From the NCBI GenBank assembly GCA_914767715.1, contig OU612065.1, positions 5,516,001-5,580,000 of the forward strand: DNA of 64,000 bases, given 5' to 3'. The stretch comes from Membranipora membranacea (lineage: Eukaryota > Bryozoa > Gymnolaemata > Cheilostomatida > Membraniporidae). A program made the translations under genes and the position numbers. The notes under the pieces are model-generated. The model was not told where the DNA came from. It searched no databases and saw nothing but the letters and a program-made list of their open reading frames with translations. Numbering within the stretch: position 1 is the first letter of the stretch; the number at the start of each line of letters is the position of its first letter. Below are positions 12,239 to 25,200 of this stretch, piece after piece.

Positions 12239-13776
12239 GGTGAAATATAGGTATTTTTAAATCTTAGTTGAAGGGCCCGGCGCCTTGATTGATGCAATAT
12301 ACTGTCTTTGGAAAGCCTAATTATGCAGACAAAACAACTCCTCTATTCAGTGCGGACTGTATAAGAGTATGAGCTGGCTTGGGGCCTAAGTGTCGTGGTT
12401 CACCTTCACCAACAGCATAGATACAAAGCCACTATACCATCCTGCCACCTTTATTGTGAAAAGAATCCTTTGGTCTGTGAAGCTACCTTCTCGTCAGATC
12501 TTGTGTGCAATTCCACTGATTTATCTCTGGGACCTGGCAGTTTCAACTTTTGTTAAAAAGTATAATCTATCAAATTTAACATAATTGTTATCGTTGCCCT
12601 CACTTACCACATAATTTGTCTCTTTGTTATCCATCTTCTCTTGATTTATCTTATTTCCCTCCAAGTCCATCTATGGCCATGTTTTAAAAAACTCCAGTAG
12701 ATAAAGTATTCAAATGGCAGCTATCAATAAATCTGTGGAAAAGTATGTAGCATTTGCCGTTTATTAGTACTACACTGCAGCTCACCCAAAACAAGAGTGT
12801 TAGCCAGCTAGAGATACTTGCACATGGAGTCTTGTTATTGATCAAATGAGCGATGATGTGTAACAATATCTATCAGACCAAAACAAACTTATGATGATTC
12901 ATAGCAGTCATAGAAGGAAACTTTGAGAGCTGTAAAATCCCGCTTGGGTATTCCCATACATTAACATTACATTAATGTGACAAATAAGCTGAAGAAACAA
13001 AACAACAGTACAAGTTTCAAGTTCCTGTTATTCAATCACATAGGGTCACAACTGCAAGGCAGTGAATCAACTTCATTTCATAGTCTTCATAATATGGGAA
13101 GCAAATCGGCTAGGAATATAAAAAATGTTAATCGGAAAGAAGATCTATTGTAGCGGCAGCCGTGGTTAAGTTGTTGAGATTATTTATTGAGCCGTAAGTC
13201 TCGACTGATGTCATGAAGACACCGTGAAAACTACAAAGTTTGAACAACAAGTTGGTAAAAATGTGATTTCAAAAGTATAGAATTAGGAGGAATAACATCA
13301 AATACAGTTGAGACTTTTACATTATTTCACATCAAAGATATCGACAGTTTGGATTCACAGAAAAAGTAAAGTTATTAATTACCTGATTGGCTCTACAAAA
13401 CGGCTGTGCTAAATTGGTGGAACATGACATGACCTTCCATGGCTAGGCCAAGCATAGAACAAATCTCTATGATTAATTCACAAGCATTTATAGTAGGTTA
13501 AACAACATCTTAAAGAGTCATAGCTTTACAGCTAGATAACTGAATAGCTTAGGTTACAAAATACAGAAGGCTACAAAATATTTAATGTTTGGTGACAAAA
13601 GCATCGATTTATGAATCACTTTCTTATGACAATATATTAGGCTTTATAGAGTGCAAAAAAGACAAACAAGATGAGCTAAAATTAGCAGTTACTATCTTTA
13701 CTTCTACCATCATTGTTTACTGTAAACATGATGTAATGCTTTAAGATAGCTACACTCACCCATAGATAGTATATAT

Positions 13777-14241
13777 CATACATGACAGGTTGGTAAACCC
13801 AGAAATCAGGAGATCTCTGCAGACAAGCTCCCGACCCTGAGTACCACTCTACGTCCCACGGTGCAGGTGCAATTTGGTCCTCGTATGTCATATTTCTAAG
13901 ATAAAACTTCAGCTTTTATATTATGAACTACGTCATTTCACCTGATTTTGCAAATGATAGAGTTGTACTTTATCCAAACTAGGAGAGACAGCCCTGAAAA
14001 CAGTTTTAGGCTAGCTAAATATATTGAATAGCAGCATTCAAGCAATAATGGTAATGCAAATACATAGGTATATGTACTGTGGAGTCAAGAAAAACATAGT
14101 TACCCTGGCAAAAATAAGCTTCCAAAATGTTCTGGGTGAAGGAAGTTAAAAAAAGGGAGGAAAAAGGGAGATAGGGAGAGGTGGTAAAAACCCCTAAAAA
14201 CTGGGAGGCTCCCCAACAAATAGGGAGACTTGGCAGGTATG
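13777..14241. mobile_element. MITE family A, copy 1 (8-bp target duplication)
   Basis: The 465-bp unit begins CATACATGACAGGTTGG and ends in the imperfect inverse (ACTTGGCAGGTATG). It is flanked by a perfect 8-bp direct repeat GTATATAT (13769-13776, 14242-14249). It is the reverse-complement relative of 20721-21184 along its whole length: shared blocks include AAACCCAGAAATCAGGA, CATATTTCTAAG, GGTATATGTACTGTGGAG and TTCTGGGTGAAGGAA. No coding frame. An 8-bp duplication points to the hAT superfamily. Confidence 0.85.
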
Positions 14242-14619
14242 GTATATATTCATCCCCAGATAGAATTCTATGGCATTGGCTCTACTAGCCTGAGCACAGC
14301 CAGCTCTTAGTGATACACTGGGAAGCCTTCCCTGACACCACGCTTGCTGCTAATTATTGACCTTACAGAATGGATGGTGAAATCTTGAATATAATTTTTT
14401 TGAAACCTACAATGATAAATTTACTGACTGCTCCAGCCATAAACATATAAATATATAAACACATCATGGATCTGAAGGCTATTTGTTTGCATAAAAACCC
14501 AATGCGGTACCGGTCAGGTACCATCACTAAGCTGCTACCAGGAAGGGTGTGATGCAATCCTTATTTTTTCTATGTCGTACTTTAAAAATATTGCCACTTC
14601 CTAGTCTCCTTATATATTT

Positions 14620-14870
14620 TAGTTCTCTCTATGCCTTCAGAATAATGTATAACATCACACCTAGCTATATGAATGATCTTTTTCTTACTAGAATTCGACG
14701 ATACCCCAAGCGCGATAATTTTCTTATTTTACCTCCTAATGATAAACTAAACAATGCAATTGCTTCATCTTATAATAATCTTCCTTTGTCAATACGCTCG
14801 CTCACTGAGCAAAGTAACATCATTTAAATCCGGCATATTCAAATATCTTTTGTTTCAATTATATCATTAT
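14620..14870 (+). pseudogene. Decayed LINE (non-LTR retrotransposon) ORF2 C-terminus
   Basis: The translated block reads like the segment after the reverse-transcriptase domain of jockey/CR1/RTE-type ORF2 proteins: an ITPSYMNDLF motif (the usual APxYLxDLF), basic residues, NNLPLSIRSL (usual WNxLPxxIR) and then, in another frame, SFKSGIFKYL (usual SFKxxLKxxL). The switch of frame between the last two blocks and the lack of an upstream RT core show it is a truncated, frameshifted remnant. It lies about 1.4 kb upstream of the liprin-beta start. Confidence 0.55.
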
Positions 14871-16234
14871 CTTTTTATCTCTGCAACAAGTTTTGCCTCT
14901 GCACAATACTATAATGGAAATATCATTTTTCTCTTTTCTCAAAGATATCCCGTTTTTTACAGCAGAGGTTGTCTCCTTATGATACATGTTTGCACGACTC
15001 CAATATTAGCTATTAATGCTATGGAGCGCCAGGGAGGGGGATTTTTTTTTTAACACTTTTATTGGCAGTCTATTTCATTCCAGTTGCGAATTGTTTTCCG
15101 AATAGTGCCGAAAAAAAAAGGAAAAGAGGAAAAAAAAGGAAAGCTTGAGAATGAAGATGAGTTAAAATGTTTCAGCAGTGAGGTGGAAATAGATAAGAAA
15201 GAAATTAAATACGCTGACAAACGGTCAAAAATATTTCACCCTAGTTCTCCATTACTTTCCTTATCACCAGTTGAGGTACTGGAATGACAAGTTACAGCTG
15301 GATTGTCTTGTGGAACAGAGAAAGCATTGTGTATAAGCATACATACGCACAGACATTGGTAGTAACAAGTGACAAATATATGGCTGTGCACTGTTGATAA
15401 TACTTTTAGGTCTCAAATAGCTGAAAGCAGGATTTAGAGACAATTTTATATCAAGCACCCTTGCATTGTTTGGTGCTCAACTCCAACTTACAGCTCAATT
15501 ATTCATTGTACAGACAATTCTCACAGCTTAGATTTATAAAACTACAGTCATGGCTATCATGTAGCAGTCCTACAGGCTACCTAGTACTTCTAGTGCCGGT
15601 GTATATCAGACAGGGTGAGATACAAATCCTAAGAGATGATTATGTCAAATAATTAAGAAAAAAATCTCACTGTTAATTTTGTAAAAACAGGTGACAGCAG
15701 TAACCTGATATTTTCCAATTAGTAGGAATAAGCACTGGCTATCATTGAATTCATTATCATTTACATCATACAGCATAAATAATGTGTTGCTTAGTTTAAT
15801 TTTAGGGGTTTGAAAACTCGCCAGTGTAATTCAAGGTCTCATATTGATTCCATTTAATCGCAGAGTATTTAAAAGTGACCTCAGCGATTGTTTGCTGCAT
15901 GTCACAGTGAGTAACCACACAAAAATGTGTCTAGTTCTTCTACAAGATTCACAATAACAACCCTTTAGGAGGTCTGGCGAAACTGCAAGGTATGTGGTCG
16001 ATTGAAATATTCTTACTCCATAGTAATGCCTGCTTTGCATTCAGATGATTTAAATATTACAACCTGGCAAAAGTGGGCGATTGCCTGAATCTGCTTCAAC
16101 AATGCCAAAATATTCAAGTATTGGGGGGAAGTTCAGTTAAATTACCCACAAGATTTATAGATATATGCACATTCACTGTCTTATCCTTTTCGATTCTCTC
16201 CGGCATTAACATAAAATGAAAATTTTTTTACAGA

Positions 16235-19200
16235 ATGAGTGCTGCTAGCTACAAACCAGAGCATTCTCAAGCAGAGCCTATTGACATAGAGATGATTAAG
16301 ATGCTGAGAGAGTGTGACATGATGCTGCTCGACGTCAGGGCTGACACTGACACACAGCTTCAGGATATGAATCGACTTGGCATCAGCAGCCCAAGGTCTA
16401 CATCTACAACAAAGAGCAGCCTAACACCTCCCTCATCTCCTAACAAGATCATACGTGATCAGAGCGGAGACACAACTAAACCTGCCCATAAACGACAATC
16501 TAAACAGTACAGAGTAGTGCAGTCAGTACCCAGCAGTCCCGGCGCCGAACCACAGGTACGCTGTCTGTCATATTCAGCTTTGCGATGGGCTTGCTCTAGA
16601 TTATCAAAGTAATATTAAACAGCACTAGGCGTTTTAATGTACTGAATTGAGAGGGTTTTGAAGCTAATACTCGGAAGTAAGTCATTCCAGACTCCTGCAG
16701 TCAATAAAATATGCTATGCGTCTCCATGTTGGTAAGGATTCAATCAGAGTGTCAGCTTATCAAACTGAAAAAAAAAGAGGTAATTTTGTGATACTTTGTA
16801 TACTGCAGGTATATTAACCCATTTTGGATAAAGAAGTTGAATTCTGTGGTCTTGGAAACTACCATCTGACAAAAGCTTAAAGATGGATATTTTATAAATT
16901 ATTATCAGTTTGAAAACAGGTCAAAAGTCCGTTGGGCTAGTAGTGTACATCACCAGATAATACAGGTCCTAAATAGGTGCAAATATCATACATAGATTTG
17001 AAGCAAAGGATTTTTAGGCTTGGGACTGTGGTTTTGATTGCACTCATTTTGTTATCCGATTAATCTACGTGAGTTTTGTCTCAATGAAACAATACGATTT
17101 CATTTTTGATATGACTTGTTCACAAAAAATTGGCATTGTGGATGGAATGCTGATTGTACTTAGCAACATAATTATGGAGGCAGACAGATAATAATCTAGT
17201 CTTGTAAGGCTGCTACCCAAAATCATAAGCATGATCAGTTTCTTTGTGACAATACAAATGGGTGCATCACAAAGCTGCTCATACTATTAACATTGGATGT
17301 CCATATGGAAAGTAGAAGTACCATACACAACATGTCTGCTGCTTCTGGCTCCCGGATAAAGAGGGTGAGTGTCACCTTGCATCAAGAGATATTTCTAGAT
17401 TTTGACATTCCATTTATAAAAGTACAATCAATAATACTATAAATCTAGTAGAGTGAAAAGAAATAGTTTTTGATGTTTCAGGTTTATGTGACTGTGTAGC
17501 ATCACTGCACAACATCCACGGCAATGCTTCTTTTTCGTTTGTGTTCAATTCTGTATTAAACCAATTTAAAAAATCAAGTGTAACATCTACAACATCGCGA
17601 AAGTGCAGTCTTATTCATAGTACTACCGCAGGGGCGTATATTCTATAAAATTTCACTCACTGACTTTTCAGAGATGAGCATAATAATCGGGCGCAGCCCG
17701 ATCCACACGCCGTAAGCGTGGCGGGGAGGGTGTGGGAGGGGCGCTTAAGCGCCCTCCCACCACGGAAATTTTTGCATATCGGTAGCAAAATAGTGCAAGC
17801 AGAGAGGTATTTCAATAGCTCACTGAGCTGTTGGGTACTTTCAGAAAACAACTCAATAGCAGTAGAAGATTACGGTAAAAATGCTCCCATTTGAAAAAAA
17901 AATTGACCTTGATGGGTTTCGAACCCACAACAATCTGATTATAAAGCGGACGCTCTACACACTGAGCTATTCAGCCACTCACGGAAATCCGTGGGCCGTG
18001 AGTGCTAATATACGCCACTGTACTACCGGAATCACAGCCTGCTAATTTTATTACTCATGTTACTACACACAAAACCTCACACAAGTGAGCGTATAAAGGA
18101 TATTGGGCAGCTTTTTTTATGATGATTGCTAACAAATCTGCACATTGATCTAAACTTGTACATCCTGTGCTTACTGGGATTTGTATGTAAAATGTAACTG
18201 GGATCATGTAAATACAGACACAAACCACAAATAATAGTTATCTGCATGGTAACCAGGATGTTGTGGAGTACACATGTCAAGTGACTATTCTACACTTCCG
18301 ATACTACAAAGGGCTTCCATGGATGCTACTCTCTCATTAATTTAACAAAGCACCTCCAGAGAAACTGTGAAATACAATAAGATAAGCATTGTTTTGTGAG
18401 AGTCATAGCTTGCTGATTGATAGATTGTTGCATTGAAAATAAAGTGAGCTGCTATCAGGCGTAGATCACATAGATTATCATTGGTCTGCCCTAGATTCAA
18501 TTTTTCGTTTTATACAGAAAACGTCAACAAAGAAACTCACAACAGAGATAGAGTCAGACGAGCAGTGCTACCTATAAACATATAAATACTCTATTATTAT
18601 GTTTATGGTGCTACCATTCTCAGGCTACCGCTATCCCATATTTTATAGTGATCAAAATTTGGAATTGTTATTGTTATATTGTTGTAATTGTATTGGTATC
18701 TTTGCCATGCTGCTCTTGGGATCTCTCTTCATGTTTCCATTTTGTATAACAGTAATAGCGGTAATTTTTACCCTCAAATTTGGATGTCTAAAAGTAAGTC
18801 CAATATAACGAACAGCAGACCTGCCCTCTTGAATCTATACATGTATTTTGTTGTATTACTTTACTGGTTATTTATTGCTAATTGTTGTCCAGTCTGTTAT
18901 AAGCGCTTCACAGTTGCTTATATCCATGTATGAGATTTCTCTGCGGTTCTTGTACTTGTACACTGATGTAGCACTGAACAGATACAGTCAGAATTTCTTT
19001 CTGACATCACTAGGCTTTGGATGCTCCATTTTTATTAAGATTTTAAGGATGATAATGTTATATGCATTGAACATTTCAGAACACTGGATTTGACTATGTG
19101 TGGGGCTCTATAGCAGAGCGATCAGGAGTAGGATCGGCCAACGGTAGAATGTACGGTAGTTACAGGAATGTCTACTCTACAACAACTTCTACAGACAGGA

Positions 19201-22200
19201 TGAGGCTTGTCGAACATCAGAACAACAACTTAAAGGTGAGGTAAAAATGCCAACAAATTTGTGTGCGATGAGCCTAAAATTCAAAATCCTCTTCCATATC
19301 CCTTTTCATAGAACTACTTTGAAGCTTCTCAATGGTGAAGGGCAAAAATCCTTTATACTTCGGCGATGTTTTAGTATCATTATTTGATAAGATCTATTAT
19401 GCTGTCCAAAAGTCCACCTCCACTGTATCGTCTTCAAGATAGAGATTATTAGCATGGGAAGGAACATTCACTATGATTCACGATGATAATCAATACATGG
19501 GATAAGCATTTAGGTTGATTTCCCCATTGGTAGGCTACGGCCTTTATTCACTCGAATTCAGGAACCTTATTGCTTTGTATTGGTGGCATAAGGCGGTGTA
19601 GTTGAATAGATAGCGTCGCGCCTTATTCACAATCGCTTGAATTCAGGAGGCCCCTGTTCAAATCCTGCACGTTGCAGTTCTTTTTTGATGTTTTCTTCAT
19701 CATGGAAATCATAAGCATTCTTCATTCGATATGGTAGTAGACCACTCATTCGAAACATGGGACCATAATGATTTATCAGCCATGGAAAAATCAAAGAAAA
19801 GGATTCTGTTAAAATATTGCCAGCCTTTCCGCCAGTCTCAAATGGGGAAAACTTTACCAAATGCTTTTTTATTCTTTGGGTATTCTGTAATGACAATCCA
19901 GTTTAAACTATAGTACATTACTGAACAAACTAAATAAGAATTTTAAAAATTTTTACTTATGAATTTTGCTAAAACTAGAAAGACGATGAATCATGTCAAA
20001 GGAGGTTTCAAAAAACAGCTTATATATATACGAACCAACAACAGCTACAGGATCAGCAACGAAGTTGATGGGTTTATGATACAGGCTGTATTGATCGATG
20101 CAAGTGTAAGGGCCCAGCGCGGTATGGGTACCTGAGGGATGCTAGAGCCCCCTCACGCAAGGGGATATATTTGTTTGCAAATGATGGTCAAATGGAAGGC
20201 ATTCAGGGGCATTTCAGCACAAATGCTGGTTTGTAACATGACTTACTTATTGACTCAAACTGTCTTTATTGTAATAAATGACAAGTGTTTCAAAAAACTA
20301 AAGTTTTGATATTTCAGAGGATATTGGTATAACAATTTCCAAAGAACAGGAAAGGACCTATTAATGAAAAAATTTATTTAACTGCTTTTCACTGATGCAG
20401 TGCAACAAATATTCACAGTTTTGATCATCATCTAATTTATGCTGGAAAGTGGTAGGGCACTCAGTTGGTTTCCATAATGCGAATCACTTCGGAGTTGTCA
20501 TCACTGCGCATTATGAAACGAGCCGATAGCCAATTGTCCTATAGATACAGCCCTATGAGAACATCCATCCATGTAAAATGAGTCTAAAAATTTGACAATC
20601 CTTGAGATAGGGAGCTAGGTCAGCTCAATCAAAAACACTAAGGAGTAGTATCAACAAAGTAAAAAAGCTTAGCGCCCACGTCATTTAATCCTACAGCATT
20701 TTGCAGATATATAGCGGAGTCATACCTGACAAGTCTCCCTATTTGGTAGGGAGGCTCCCAGTTTTTTGGTGTTTTCTCAACCCTCTCCCGATCCCCCCTT
20801 TTCTTCCCTTTTTTCCGTTTCCTTCACCCAGAAAATTTTTCAAGCTTCTTTTTGCAAGGACTTTGTTTTCCTACCTCCACAGTACATATACCAATGTATT
20901 TGCCTTACCATTACTGCTTGCTTGCAGCTTTTCAATATATTTACCTGGACTAACACTATTGTTAGGGCTGTTTCTCCTAGATCGGAAAAAGTACAACTAT
21001 ATCATTTGTAAGATCAGGTAAAATGGACGCAATTCATATTATGAGCGCTCAAGTCTTAGCTTAGAAATATGGCAAACGAGGGCAGAATCTTAATCTGCAT
21101 TGCGGGATGCAGAGTGATACTCCAGGTTGGGAGTTCGTCCGCGGATAATTCCTGATTTCTGGGTTTGCCAACTTGTCATGTATGAGCGGAGTAAATCATA
21201 AATGTGGTAAATAACCATATATTGCAGAGAATTATTTCTCTTGTGTAAAAACGAGGGTGATCTAACATGATGTTTGCTTCTTATTTTAGAGTCAGGTATT
21301 TATGTTACAAGGACAGCTGAATGAAAGCCGAAGCTTGGTAAAGAAGCATGAGACTAGACTCGGTATGAGCAGCGAGAAACTGCTAAAAGTGGAGACACAA
21401 CTACAACTAGTAAGAAAATTCAATTTTCCTCTTTATATCAATTGTTGTTTACTGGACAGCTAGCTGTTATGTTGTGGTGTATGAGAAAAATGCAAGTACT
21501 TACATTTCAGAAAAAGGAGAAAAAAATTAGATGGCTTCATAGTTTATTCCTTTTGCCTGGCGATGCACTGGATATTGTGAATATGTCTTCCAATTTAGCA
21601 AGACCTCTCTGGCACTAGGGAGGAGTAACATGACTAGGAGGAACAGATAGTGCTATTTTATTTGCAAGGTTTCATAATAACTTCATTTATGGTCTATGCG
21701 TAGATGTAGGCAGGGGGGTCTTTCAATTAGGAAGAGCGATACTTTACTAAAGCGAGTTATCACTATCACATCGCTCAAAATTGTCACTCACTTGGTCTTT
21801 CAATTAGACAAAATTGCTCTCAGATCGCTCACTCAGAATGTATATAGTTCAATCAAGTGACTGAGCGATCTGAAAGCAAGACCCCTAGCAGGTATCACTC
21901 ACTCACTGAGTGAGCGATCAGATTGCGATTTTGGCTGTTTCTAATTGAAAGACCCCCCAGATGAGCTAAGTTGAAGCATACTGCATAGCACAGGTGTTGT
22001 TTGAGATATCCCAATTGATGAGAAGATAAATTACAGATAGTGTGTTAAGAGAGAGGTTTGGCTTGGATCACTGCTCTAGTCTCAATTATTATGCATAGGA
22101 TTCCTCCTTCCCTCAATCCATCATGTTAAGAACAACATTGAAGAACCCCAAAATTGCACAGCTCTACAAGTCAGATAACAAAACATGACATGTATATTTC

Positions 22201-25200
22201 TGGAGCGTTCTCATCTTATTCCCACCCAGGACTTCTGATATCAGTTCTATTATTATCAAGTAGGGTGGGATATCTCACTAGCCTGGGCCCGCCTGGGCTT
22301 GGCAGGTCGAAATCTCACCCTCCCTGTTATTAATATACAGGCCATCTTAAAAAACAGGAGTTATTTACCCTTGATTTTCATGGTAGGTTTAACCAGCTAT
22401 GACTGTGATAAATGGAGTGTGAAGAGAAGCTACAAAATTGACCTCTGACCCCTTTTAACACTCAAGGACACAATAACATTAGTTTGTCAGTGAATTAACT
22501 GTGCAACAAGTGCTACAGTAACAGTGCAAAGTGATCAAACTAATTACTTAAAACTCTGTCTGATAAGCAGGTGCCTTTTACATGCTTTGCTTGGTTATCA
22601 CGTCAACTTCACACAGGAGATAATTCGTATTTCATTTTCATCTCAAGTTTGAAGATACTGATGTGCCTGCAGGAGGATGTATACTAAGAAAAGTTAGTAA
22701 GTCACAGTAGTAGTGGTGGTGAACCTAGGGAAATGCCCTCAATTTATTAGCTATGTTTTTAAGGGTCTCTCCATTGGCCCGCCCCTGGAAGTTGGCAGGC
22801 ATAGCATATATATATAGCATGATGAGGTGTCCTATTTGGGCCTTCTTGGTCAGGTGGTTGAGATAGGATGTATTGATTGTTAGTAGTAGACATACATACA
22901 TGCTTGCAAAGGTTGTTTTAGGCTAATTAATTATCTCTCTGATTCTAGAAACAGTGAGTAAGGTTGAGTTGTTCATACCTTGGCTTAGCTAATTGTGTTC
23001 TTTACTTCACTCCCCTTTCTTCTTGCCTTGGATGTCGTGATCTGCCCAATGGTAGTAGCCTATGTACCAACAAATTACCAGCTATCAGATTTCTGTTCGT
23101 GAGACAGTCACTTTATATGATTTGATGTAGCTCTCTATATAGCATAGATGAATGTATGCCGTTTGTAAATAGTTTGCAGCACTATCAAGCAGGGTACGTA
23201 CCCCAGTGACCTCGCCTAATAGGACACTCTGCCATTGGACATATATCAAAAGGCCTGTGGCCTTGACCCAAGATTAAACCTAGAAAGTACTAATATTGTA
23301 ACTACAAGGCACTATGTAGGCCTAATAATGGCTTGTTACATGAAAATTATGTTACAGGAAATTTCCCCGAAAGTAATATTCCGAAATGCATCATAGATTT
23401 GGAGATGCTATCAAATCACATGCTATCATATGTGAATATAGTGTTTGGAGATCTTGACGAGGCAGCTAGTCTGTGAATATCTGTAGAATGAGTTCACCTT
23501 GCAGATTTGAAGACTAGACTTAAATTTCAAATTAGTGTTTCATGTGCTGGCAACATATTAACAAGGCCAACTGGTGTGCACCAATTCGGTTGTTGACAGG
23601 TTATTTGATGCATTGTAGCGTGTCAAAAAATTTAGACAAAAAAAGACCATCAGCAGGCTCTTGAGCCTCAATTGACCTTGCTAGAGAGCCTCAACAATTT
23701 TTATGCAGTGCAAATGAATAGGCTTTTTGACATGCACTTCATGTAAAAGATATGGCCTCACTGATCTTGGTATATGTACATTAATATGTAAAAATAAATA
23801 GTATTTTCTATGCATTTCCCTCTAGAATTGATTGCAAATAGAGTAAAATTGCCGATGATGAAATTGTGGGAATAAAATAGCTTTTGGAATCAACCTAGGT
23901 TACTCCCATGGGCTTTTGATTTATGACCAATGCTCCTTATAAGAGGACTGTAAATCTAAATAAAATCATCAATCTTCAACTTTTAAAATCAATTGTAGCC
24001 TGTAACTAAAGATCATCGGCTGCTTCCTCAACTCCTGTCATTTAGATTTATCAAAGTATGTTAATGTTAATGGATTTATTATTGTCCAGTGGAATTGTTG
24101 GTATCAGTCTATAATCGTATATTTCCATATTCTGGTTCTCTTGTATAACATGCCCAATCAACAGTCGCTTGTCTGCTCATTCATTTTTTCATTGTGCGCA
24201 GACAAAAGGCTCACTGAAGATCATTCTCAAGTGAAAATATCTTTTGATGACTTTGTAATAGGTGCATAATAAGACAGGATGAAGTCATATCAGGTCTATA
24301 GTCTCTGGTCATATGATGAATATTCAATTGGATAATAAAATTTTCACCTGAGTGCCGATGGCATGACATTACTGTCATCAGCTTTTTACCAATGACTACT
24401 TATAATTCAAGACAACCAGCAGGTGACCACAATCACAACAGTTCAGAATTAATATTGACTAGCAGATACTTCGAAACAGAATGGGTCAGGTACAAAGGTT
24501 TTACTTCCACAACCGCCAATGTAAGGCTGGTTTTCAAGTTTGCGTCCCTGTGTAAACTTTTTTTTCATTTAGGAATCAGCTAATCGAACGTATCTGGAGA
24601 CACACAACTCCTCAATGATGTCTGAGGTGACAGAACTACGCGGAAAGCTGAAGACTGCCGAACAAGAGAGAAATGAATTTAAGACCAAGTTTGAAAAATT
24701 AGAGGTGAGGAATAATCATTGTTAGATTGAACATCCGATTGATTATTTAGGCCCATTCAGATAAGTATTGCTTTAATTTACGGAAAGATTTGAAAATTAT
24801 CGAAAGACATATCTGCATACTCATTGCATGTTCAGTATGAATCATAATCCACTGTCTATGTGAGATATCCAGATCCCCAATCCAAACTTGTGAATTTACA
24901 CAAATATGTTTCCGGTACATCTAGTACTGAGAGAAAATCTTGCGTGCAGGCATAGCAGTGAAACCTCATAGATTAGCCTGTTTCCTATTATGGCTGAATG
25001 GCCGAATTATGATTTACATCAGAAAATTTGTTCAGCAGGGTGGAGTAACATCAGTGAACACACTCTCTAATGAATTTACAGGCAAACATAAGCAAATAAA
25101 CACAGAGCAAGGATATATCCTTACTCTGTGAAATAATGCTAGGGTTGTTTGGGTGATTATGGTACCCCCTGATGTTAATACATTATAATTATCATCAGAC

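Larger units (their letters stand above)
11975..16234. other. Divergent spacer between the NTase-TPR and liprin-beta genes
   Basis: This head-to-head spacer must hold both promoters and possibly further 5' exons of the NTase-TPR gene. It contains a GC-rich minisatellite (12161-12238), an 8-bp-duplication MITE (13777-14241) and a LINE remnant (about 14620-14870). A lysine-rich open stretch at 15084-15287 follows a possible acceptor (TTCCAG) but has no ATG and no phase-compatible partner. I see nothing else supportable. Confidence 0.5.

Noticed and set aside
13682-13891. Minus-strand 69-codon frame upstream of the NTase-TPR gene as a possible 5' exon.
   Set aside because: It lies across the edge of the family-A MITE and is repeat sequence.
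14549-15053. Two overlapping open frames taken as separate genes.
   Set aside because: Read together they are a frameshifted LINE ORF2 tail, not host genes.
18521-18580. Possible exon after TATACAG encoding KTSTKKLTTEIESDEQ.
   Set aside because: No in-phase donor before the stop; exons on either side already join in phase 0.
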